Source: Bacteroides sp.
GTDB taxonomy: Bacteria; Bacteroidota; Bacteroidia; Bacteroidales; Bacteroidaceae
NCBI GenBank assembly: GCA_021204375.1
Contig: JAJPZL010000226.1
Location: 1 to 5,766 of the forward strand
Direction of reading: 5' to 3'
Length of the DNA stretch: 5,766 bases
Part shown: positions 1 to 5,139 of the stretch, piece after piece
How the letters are laid out: every line of letters starts with the position of its first letter
Position numbering within the stretch: position 1 is the stretch's first letter
The notes under the pieces: model-generated
Seen by the model: only the letters and a program-made list of their open reading frames with translations
The model's database searches: none
Told to the model about the DNA's origin: nothing
Position numbers and translations under genes: made by a program

Positions 1-163
1 ATGGTAGATCCTTCATCCGTTTGTGGTATATAAAATGGCATATCAAAGGGATTATGTGGGAGGAGGATATTGCGTTACTTTGCCGATGCAAACAGTGATA
101 AAAAATTGGTATCTTATGATCACTCATTCAAGTCTTACATTATTTAATAAAACAGATAAGAAT
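1..163. other. Leader region with no supportable gene
   Basis: No convincing gene is visible here. A frame open from the window edge runs to a TGA at 96-98 and reads about 31 residues (ending ALLCRCKQ); it could be the tail of an upstream gene but I do not recognise it. A shorter + frame ends at TAA 31-33. On the minus strand an ATG at 41-39 opens a frame that leaves the window, which could be the start of a divergent gene (MPFYIPQTDEGST...). None has family support. The stretch also contains the probable promoter of the sulfur-carrier operon at 75-82. Confidence 0.4.
75..82 (+). promoter_or_regulatory. Possible Bacteroidota -7 promoter element for the sulfur-carrier operon
   Basis: TTACTTTG followed by C matches the Bacteroidota -7 consensus TAnnTTTG at all but one position, and the TTTGC ending is typical. 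It would start transcription near 88-92 and give a leader of roughly 75 nt before the ATG at 164. I see no clear -33 TTG box at the expected spacing, so this is tentative. Confidence 0.35.
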
Positions 164-379
164 ATGGCTGAAATTACAGTGAACGGACAGGCGCAGGAGA
201 TAGACAAACCTCTTACTATAGCCGAACTGATCCGTCTGAACAATGTACTCCAACCGGATATGGTCTCCGTACAATATAACGGAGAATTTGTAGATCGCCA
301 GGAGTATGCTACAGTAGTGCTCCACGAAGGAGACGAAGTTGATTTTCTCTATTTTATGGGAGGAGGTGTACATATTTGA
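164..379 (+). CDS. ThiS/MoaD-like (ubiquitin-fold) sulfur carrier protein with masked C-terminal diglycine
   Basis: A 71-residue beta-grasp sulfur carrier. Such proteins are adenylated at a C-terminal Gly-Gly by an E1-like enzyme and converted to a thiocarboxylate that donates sulfur. Visible features are the N-terminal strand MAEITVNGQ, the conserved VQYNGEFVDR stretch (residues 36-45), the EGDEVDFLYFMGGG end (55-68) and then three extra residues, VHI. ThiS and MoaD end exactly at GG; a tail after GG is typical of carriers processed by a JAMM protease (QbsE, HcyS), and such a protease gene lies two genes downstream. I chose ATG 164 because it starts the domain; the frame is open further upstream, back to a GTG at 23, but that stretch has no family character. 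The end overlaps the presumed start of the E1 gene (372), which suggests translational coupling. A thiazole-pathway ThiS is less likely because no thiG or thiH is nearby. The ORF is intact, unlike the next three genes. Confidence 0.85.
   Translation: MAEITVNGQAQEIDKPLTIAELIRLNNVLQPDMVSVQYNGEFVDRQEYATVVLHEGDEVDFLYFMGGGVHI
358..366 (+). promoter_or_regulatory. Ribosome binding site of the E1 gene, inside the carrier gene
   Basis: GGGAGGAGG is a strong Shine-Dalgarno match lying within the codons for the carrier's MGGG end. It sits about 6 nt before position 372, the expected E1 start. It therefore doubles as coding sequence for the reactive diglycine and as the initiation site of the next gene. 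The in-frame GTG at 366 overlaps it and is too close to be served by it. Confidence 0.6.
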
Positions 380-1178
380 TTATTCGGAAGAACAGATTGA
401 ACGCTATAGCCGTCACATCCTGCTTCAGGAAGTAGGAGTGGAGGGACAGGAGAAGATCTCTTCCGGAAAAGTACTGGTAATTGGTGCCGGTGGTCTGGGT
501 GCTCCGGTAGCCCTCTATCTGGCTGCCGCCGGGGTGGGTACCATCAGCCTGGTAGACAGTGATGTGGTAGACCTCTCCAACCTCCAGCGCCAGGTGATCC
601 ATTTTACGGAAGATGTAGGCAGGGCGAAAGTACTTTCGGCCCGGGAGAAGATCAACCGGATCAACCCGGATGTAAAAGTCAATATCCACCAGGAGTTTTT
701 TATGGCACACAACGCGGCGGAAATAATCCGTGACTATGATTTCATTGTAGATGGTACGGATAATTTCCCGGTGAAGTTTCTGATCAATGATGCCTGTGTG
801 CTGGAAAAGAAGCCTTTCTCCCACTGAGGAATTCTCCGTTTCCAGGGGCAGACCCTTACCTATGTACCGGGACATGCCTGTTACCGGTGTCTGTTCCAGG
901 CTCCGCCTCCACCCAATGCCGTTCCTACCTGCTCTCAGGCCTGGGTACTGGGTGCCATTGCCGGAATGCTGGGTACCATACAGGCCGCTGAGGTCTTAAA
1001 ATACCTGACCGGCGTGGGGGAACTGCTTACCGATAAACTGCTTACGTTTGATGCCTGTACCATGGATTTCCGTAAGATCACTACTAAACGTACAGCCTCC
1101 TGTCCGGTCTGTGGAGATCATCCCGTTGTTACTGAACTGGTAGACTACGAGCAGGCAGTTTGTGAACTGAAACGTTAA
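372..1178 (+). pseudogene. MoeB/ThiF/HesA-type E1 activating enzyme, broken by start loss and an internal TGA
   Basis: An E1-like adenylyltransferase that would activate the C-terminal glycine of the carrier with ATP. Read from 372, the 268-residue frame carries the MoeB landmarks at the same numbers as in E. coli MoeB: Arg14 (ERYSRHILL), the nucleotide loop GAGGLG (38-43), DSDVVDLSNLQRQ (62-74, Arg73), Lys86, DGTDNF with Asp130, and catalytic Cys187 in PTCSQA. Zinc-binding CxxC pairs occur in ACYRC and CPVC. There are three anomalies. The expected start codon reads ATA (372-374). Codon 152 is TGA (825-827) where the family has Gly (FSH-G-GILRFQGQ). Codon 191 is Trp (TGG, 942-944) where CSQAG has Gly. 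The frame is otherwise uninterrupted to TAA 1176-1178, so one base change would restore each site. As written no full-length enzyme can be made; truncation before Cys187 and the zinc site would be inactivating. Confidence 0.85.
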
Positions 1179-1193
1179 GAAGAAGGAGAATAT

Positions 1194-1595
1194 ATGGCAC
1201 TCAGCATAGAAGGAGCAGTGGTGGCAGAGATCATCCGGCAGGCCACTGCAGAATTACCGAACGAAAGCTGCGGATATTTGTTAGGAAAAGAAGAAGTTGT
1301 AACGGAAAACTATAAAATGACCAATGTCGATGCAAGTCCGGAGCACTTCTCTTTTGATCCGAAAGAGTAGTTTGCCGCTATCCGGTATGCACGCAGTAAC
1401 GGTTTACAGGTAGTGGCCAACTGGCATAGCCATCCGGAAACACCTTCCCGTCCTTCGGTCGAGGATATTCGCCTGGCCTATGACCCCAACATTCTCTACT
1501 TTATCCTTTCCCTGGCTACAGAAGAACCTGCTTTAAAGGCGTTCCGTATCCGGGAATGAAGATCGGAGGAGGTAGAACTCGAAATTATAAAATAA
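1194..1595 (+). pseudogene. JAMM/MPN (Mov34, M67) metalloprotease, broken by an internal TAG and a late TGA
   Basis: A zinc metalloprotease of the Mec+/QbsD/HcyD type. Relatives trim residues after the diglycine of a sulfur carrier or release the amino acid formed on it. The 133-codon frame starts at ATG 1194 after an AGAAGGAGA ribosome site, 15 nt beyond the E1 stop. It shows the JAMM signature: Glu24 in NESCGYLLG, then WHSHP with His78 and His80, Ser88 and Asp91 (H-x-H-x7-S-x2-D). Codon 59 is TAG (1368-1370), probably from CAG (Gln) by one C-to-T change, since the reading resumes at once with FAAIRYARSNG. Codon 122 is TGA (1557-1559), probably from GGA (Gly); the frame then gives RSEEVELEIIK and a TAA at 1593-1595. 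The TAG removes every zinc ligand and is certainly inactivating; the TGA alone would lose only 12 residues. The next gene starts 7 nt later. Confidence 0.85.
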
Positions 1596-1602
1596 TTTGA
1601 AT

Positions 1603-2495
1603 ATGAGAAATGCATTTGATACTATTCAGCACAATGTGGACCTGCTTACCCGTCCGGTCGTTCCGGAGTATGGTTTTGTTCCGTATTATTCCCGTTTGTT
1701 ACCTAATCTGGAAGCAGTAAAAGAGAGTATGGAGTTGCTGAAAGGTATTCTCTTTCCGGGATTCCTCGGAGAGACCGGCAGCAATCCCAATACACAGACC
1801 TATTATATCGGTACCGGGCTCGAACGGCTCTACAGACTTCTCCGGGAGCAGATAGAGCGGTGCAGCGAATTTTTTGAAGGAGGTGTATTACCGGAGAGTG
1901 CCGGTAACCTGGCTCTGGCCTTTATTGATCGGTTGCCGGAGATCAAGCGGCTTCTTTGTACCGATGTAAAAGCCATTTTCGAAGGAGATGCTACCGTGAA
2001 GTTTTACGAAGAGGTGATCTACTGTTATCCGGCCGTATTGGCTATGGTGCATTACCGGGTGGCACATACACTGTTGAAACTAGGAATACCGGTGATCCCG
2101 CGTATTATTACCGAACTGGCCCACTCGGCTACCGGGATCGATATTCATCCTGCTGCCCGGATTGACGAATACTTCAGTATCGGTCATGGTACGGGGTAGT
2201 GATCGGGGAGACCTGTATCATTGGTAAGCATGTACGGCTGTATCAGGGGGTAACGCTGGGAGCCCGTAACAATATGCTGGATGAGTATGCGGCTTCGTTG
2301 GATGAGCCCCGTCATCCTATGCTGGAAGATCATGTGATCATCTACTCCAATACAACGGTACTGGGCCGGGTAACCATCGGGCATCATACCATTATCTGAG
2401 GGAATATCTGGCAGACAACTTCGGTAGCTCCCTATTCGAGGGTTACCCAGCAGAAGTCTATGGAGACTACCTTTGCGGATGGTTCGGGGATTTAA
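1603..2495 (+). pseudogene. cysE: Serine O-acetyltransferase (EpsC/CysE type), broken by a -1 frameshift and a late TGA
   Basis: Serine acetyltransferase makes O-acetylserine from serine and acetyl-CoA, the first committed step of cysteine synthesis. The N-terminal helical part (residues 1-170) is intact from ATG 1603; a TTG six bases upstream is a weaker alternative. The left-handed beta-helix follows with the catalytic pair Asp180 (GIDIHPAA) and His195 (SIGHGTG), spaced 15 residues apart as Asp143/His158 are in E. coli CysE. At 2193-2196 a run of four G leads straight into TAG; one additional G restores GTG-VVIGET and the hexapeptide repeats (IIGKHVRLYQGVTLGA). In that frame codon 266 is TGA (2397-2399) where the family has the first Gly of IGGNIW, and the reading then continues to TAA 2493-2495. 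The repaired length is 297 residues, normal for EpsC-type enzymes. The truncated product would lose most of the beta-helix and the acetyl-CoA site. Confidence 0.87.
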
Positions 2496-2496
2496 A

Positions 2497-2557
2497 AAGC
2501 GGGTGGCAGGAGCGGCTTCACAGCCACTCTGTGTACAGGTTTCACCCGTTTCTTTTT
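2497..2557 (+). terminator. Terminator-like hairpin with T-rich tail closing the left operon
   Basis: AAGCGGGTG (2497-2505) pairs with CACCCGTTT (2543-2551) in a 9-bp stem with one G-T pair, followed by a T-rich tail to 2557. It begins one base after the acetyltransferase stop codon. The loop is long (37 nt), but GTGGC and GCCAC inside it can form an alternative inner pairing. Position and tail support a rho-independent terminator; the loop length lowers confidence. Confidence 0.55.
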
Positions 2558-2623
2558 GCCCTGAAAGCGTTCTTTGACATGGTTGTTTACTTTATATATC
2601 TACCGGAACCATTAAATAATTTA

Positions 2624-2642
2624 AGGTTTTAGTCAGAAACCT
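2624..2642. repeat. Short inverted repeat in the intergenic region
   Basis: AGGTTT and AAACCT form a perfect 6-bp palindrome around a 7-nt centre (TAGTCAG), about 55 bp upstream of the cysQ -7 element. It could be an operator or a chance match; no regulator family can be assigned from sequence alone. Confidence 0.25.
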
Positions 2643-2696
2643 ACTAAAAGAAGTTATAAAGGCAACTATAGATGTAAAAAAAAAGAATATTGTTCC

Positions 2697-2704
2697 TATT
2701 TTTG
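2697..2704 (+). promoter_or_regulatory. cysQ: Bacteroidota-type promoter (-7 element) of the cysQ operon
   Basis: TATTTTTG followed by C is an exact TAnnTTTG match, preceded by an AT-rich tract with a run of nine A (2676-2684). Transcription would start near 2710 and leave a leader of about 27 nt with AAAGGA ahead of the ATG at 2738. Its position rules against the upstream TTG at 2690 as the cysQ start. It separates the PAPS genes from the damaged operon upstream. The -33 box is not clear. Confidence 0.5.
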
Positions 2705-2737
2705 CAGTTTGGAAAAACAGGTTTAAAGGAACTCTAT

Positions 2738-3547
2738 ATGGAACATCAATATCTACAGTGTGCTGTAGAAGCGGCTTTGGAGGCAGGCAGGCAAATCCTG
2801 GCTATTTATAACGATCCCGGTGCTGATTTTGGTATTGAGAAAAAGGCTGATAACTCACCTTTGACTCTTGCTGATAAGAGGTCACACGAAACCATTCTAT
2901 CTTTTCTAAGCCGTACACCCTATCCGGTGCTTAGCGAAGCGGGACAGAATATTCCTTACGGAGAACGTAAGGAGTGGCCCCTGCTCTGGATCGTGGATCC
3001 GCTGGATGGTACCAAAGAGTTTATTAAACGCAACGGAGAGTTTACAGTCAATATTGCCCTGGTAAAAGAGGGTGTGTCGGTGGTGGGAGTTATTTATATT
3101 CCTGTACAGAAACAACTCTATTTTGCAGCACAGGGACTGGGTGGCTGGCGGGTAACGGATATTACGGAATTTGCCGGTTCTCCGGAAGAGTTGATGGCAA
3201 AAGCTCAGAAGCTGCCGGTAGAAACCGATAGAGAAGCGTTTGTCGTGGTGGCTTCCCGTTCACACCTGAGTGCGGAAACGGCAACCTATATAGAAGATAT
3301 CCGCAAACAACAGGCTTCCGTAGAGCTTATTTCCGTAGGGAGTTCATTGAAAATATGCCTGGTAGCAGAGGGAGAAGCAGACCTTTATCCCCGTTTTGCT
3401 CCTACGATGGAGTGGGATACGGCAGCCGGACACGCCATTGCAAGTGCCGCCGGGTGTGAAATATACCGGACCGAAGATGGAGAACCTTTGTATTACAACA
3501 AAGAAGACCTCCTCAATCCATGGTTCATTGTAGAGAAGAAGAGATAA
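2738..3547 (+). CDS. cysQ: 3'(2'),5'-bisphosphate nucleotidase CysQ
   Basis: CysQ hydrolyses 3'-phosphoadenosine 5'-phosphate (PAP) to AMP, removing the inhibitory by-product of PAPS use; it may also act on PAPS. The 269-residue protein belongs to the Mg2+-dependent, Li+-sensitive inositol-phosphatase superfamily and is collinear with E. coli CysQ. Motifs include KKADNSPLTLAD (35-46), the metal site Glu67, WIVDPLDGTKEFIKRNGEFTVN with Asp87 and Asp90, SRSH (173-176), VGSSLKICLVAEG (200-212) and WDTAAGHA with Asp227. The start is ATG 2738, with AAAGGA upstream and a promoter overlapping the longer reading. One oddity is Ala68 where the SEE motif usually has a second Glu. The gene opens a second operon, and the permease follows after 19 nt. 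Likely cytoplasmic. The gene is intact, in contrast to the genes upstream. Confidence 0.95.
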   Translation: MEHQYLQCAVEAALEAGRQILAIYNDPGADFGIEKKADNSPLTLADKRSHETILSFLSRTPYPVLSEAGQNIPYGERKEWPLLWIVDPLDGTKEFIKRNGEFTVNIALVKEGVSVVGVIYIPVQKQLYFAAQGLGGWRVTDITEFAGSPEELMAKAQKLPVETDREAFVVVASRSHLSAETATYIEDIRKQQASVELISVGSSLKICLVAEGEADLYPRFAPTMEWDTAAGHAIASAAGCEIYRTEDGEPLYYNKEDLLNPWFIVEKKR

Positions 3548-3566
3548 ACCGATAGAAACTGCGTAT

Positions 3567-5132
3567 ATGACATTTGAGATTATCTTCGTGCTTCTGGCAT
3601 TGGCGGGGATGGTAGCGGCATTAGTCTTTGACCTGATGCGTCCGGGCATGATCCTTTTCACCGTGGTGGTGATCTTTATGTGCGCCGGGATCCTCTCTCC
3701 CAAAGAGATGCTGGAGGGATTCAGTAATAAAGGAATGATCACAGTAGCGATGCTTTTCTTAGTCAGTGAAGGGATCCGTCAGTCGGGAGCTTTGGGACAG
3801 CTGATCAAAAAGCTGCTTCCGCAGGGAAAGACTACGGTACGCAAAGCCCAGGTACGGATGCTTCCTTCCATTGCTTTTGTATCTGCCTTTCTCAATAATA
3901 CACCGGTGGTGGTTATTTTTGCCCCTATTATCAAACGGTGGGCTCAGTCGGTTGATCTTCCCTATACCAAGTTCCTCATTCCCCTCTCTTTTGTGACCAT
4001 CCTGGGAGGTATCTGTACCCTGATCGGTACTTCTACCAACTTAGTAGTGCACGGTATGATCCTGGATGCCGGTTACCGGGGATTGACCATGTTCGAATTG
4101 GGAAAAGTGGGGATCTTTATTGCCCTGGCAGGGATGGTCTACCTTTTCTTTTTCTCCAACCGTCTTCTTCCCGATGTGCGTACAAGCCGTGGAGAAGAGG
4201 AGGAAGAGGCAGAAGAAGAGAGCACTCCGCAACTGCACCGGGTAGAGACTATTCTGGGTTCTCGTTTTCCGGGTATCAATAAAACCCTCGGAGCGTTTAA
4301 TTTTAAGCGTCACTATGGGGCAGAGGTGAAAGAGATCAAACGAAAAGGGAAGATCTTTACGGAGGATCTGAATAAAATTACTTTGCACGAAGGTGATACC
4401 CTGGTATTGATGGCCGATGATACCTTTATTCCTACCTGGGGCGAATCCAGTGTTTTTGTGGTGCTGGCTAACGGTACGGAAGAAGAGAAGAGTAAAATGG
4501 GTGCTCATAAACGTTGGTTCGCCCTGGTCCTGATGGTCATTATGATCATCGGAGCCACCATAGGAGAACTTCCATTTATGCAGAAATTGGTACCAGGTAT
4601 TAAGCTCGATATGTTCTTCTTTGTCTCTATTACGACAGTAATTATGGCATGGACTAAAATATTCCCCCCCCGGAAATATACCAAATATATATCCTGGGAT
4701 ATTCTTATTATCATTGCCTGTGCCTTTGCCATTAGTAAAGCGATGGTAAATTCCGGCTTTGCCGATTATATCGCTGCAGAGATCATCACTATGAGTGACC
4801 GCTATGGCCCCCACGTATTGCTGGCGATTATTTTTATAATCACCAATGTATTTACGGAGATCATTACCAACAATGCAGCGGCTGCACTTGCCTTTCCGCT
4901 CTCTCTTTCGATAGCCCAGCAGCTGGGAGTAGACCCGATGCCCTTTTTCGTTACAGTGTGTATCGCCGCCTCTTCCAGTTTCTCCACACCGATCGGTTAC
5001 CAGACCAATCTGATTGTGCAGGGCTTTGGTAACTATAAGTTTACGGATTTTGTGAAGATCGGACTGTCGCTTAATATTCTGGCATTCCTGATCTCCATCT
5101 TCCTGATCCCGCTTATCTGGCCCTTCAATTAA
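3567..5132 (+). CDS. SLC13/SAC1-type anion permease with RCK_C domain, probable sulfate transporter
   Basis: A 521-residue inner-membrane symporter-like protein of the SLC13 (DASS, SAC1) group. Two membrane halves (about residues 1-200 and 316-519) flank a soluble insert. Substrate/sodium-site motifs occur in inverted-repeat pairs: LNNTPVV (109-115) with TSTNLVV (155-161), and ITNNAAAALAFPL (433-445) with PIGYQTNLIV (475-484). The insert has an acidic stretch (210-218, nearly all Glu) and one RCK_C/TrkA_C domain (about 229-290; GDTLVL near its end). Many SAC1-type proteins carry two RCK_C copies in a protein near 600 residues; this shorter form has only one recognisable copy. Its place between cysQ and cysC points to sulfate uptake, although the family also moves other anions. 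Start ATG 3567 lacks a clear Shine-Dalgarno site, as is common in Bacteroidota. A run of eight C (4664-4671) encodes part of FPPR. Confidence 0.9.
   Translation: MTFEIIFVLLALAGMVAALVFDLMRPGMILFTVVVIFMCAGILSPKEMLEGFSNKGMITVAMLFLVSEGIRQSGALGQLIKKLLPQGKTTVRKAQVRMLPSIAFVSAFLNNTPVVVIFAPIIKRWAQSVDLPYTKFLIPLSFVTILGGICTLIGTSTNLVVHGMILDAGYRGLTMFELGKVGIFIALAGMVYLFFFSNRLLPDVRTSRGEEEEEAEEESTPQLHRVETILGSRFPGINKTLGAFNFKRHYGAEVKEIKRKGKIFTEDLNKITLHEGDTLVLMADDTFIPTWGESSVFVVLANGTEEEKSKMGAHKRWFALVLMVIMIIGATIGELPFMQKLVPGIKLDMFFFVSITTVIMAWTKIFPPRKYTKYISWDILIIIACAFAISKAMVNSGFADYIAAEIITMSDRYGPHVLLAIIFIITNVFTEIITNNAAAALAFPLSLSIAQQLGVDPMPFFVTVCIAASSSFSTPIGYQTNLIVQGFGNYKFTDFVKIGLSLNILAFLISIFLIPLIWPFN
4664..4671 (+). 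repeat. Run of eight C inside the permease gene
   Basis: Eight consecutive C encode Phe-Pro-Pro-Arg (residues 366-369) at the loop before the ISWDIL membrane segment. The frame is intact here. It is a slippage-prone tract: gain or loss of one base would truncate the second membrane half. Confidence 0.6.
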
Positions 5133-5139
5133 AGTAAGT

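Noticed and set aside
23..163. Longer start for the sulfur carrier (GTG at 23, 118 residues)
   Set aside because: The extra 47 residues have no family character, and the domain begins at the ATG at 164.
354..875. Minus-strand open frame of 173 codons opposite the E1 gene
   Set aside because: It is antisense to conserved E1 motifs, with no ribosome site or family resemblance.
966..1178. Separate small gene from an internal ATG in the E1 gene
   Set aside because: It is the same frame as the E1 C-terminus (zinc-site CPVC and conserved tail), not an independent gene.
825..1559. Selenocysteine (TGA) or pyrrolysine (TAG) insertion
   Set aside because: The sites correspond to Gly and Gln in the families, not Cys or Lys; they are not catalytic positions.
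2191..2202. Programmed frameshift in serine acetyltransferase
   Set aside because: The restoring change is a missing base, no slippery heptamer or downstream pseudoknot stands out, and the restored frame has a further stop at 2397. Simple mutation or error is more likely.
825..2399. UGA read as glycine (genetic code 25, as in Gracilibacteria/SR1), since all three TGAs are at Gly sites
   Set aside because: The carrier gene ends with TGA at 377-379, the intact cysQ, permease and cysC frames have no internal TGA although rich in Gly, and a TAG and a frameshift occur in the same genes. The gene content is Bacteroidota-like.
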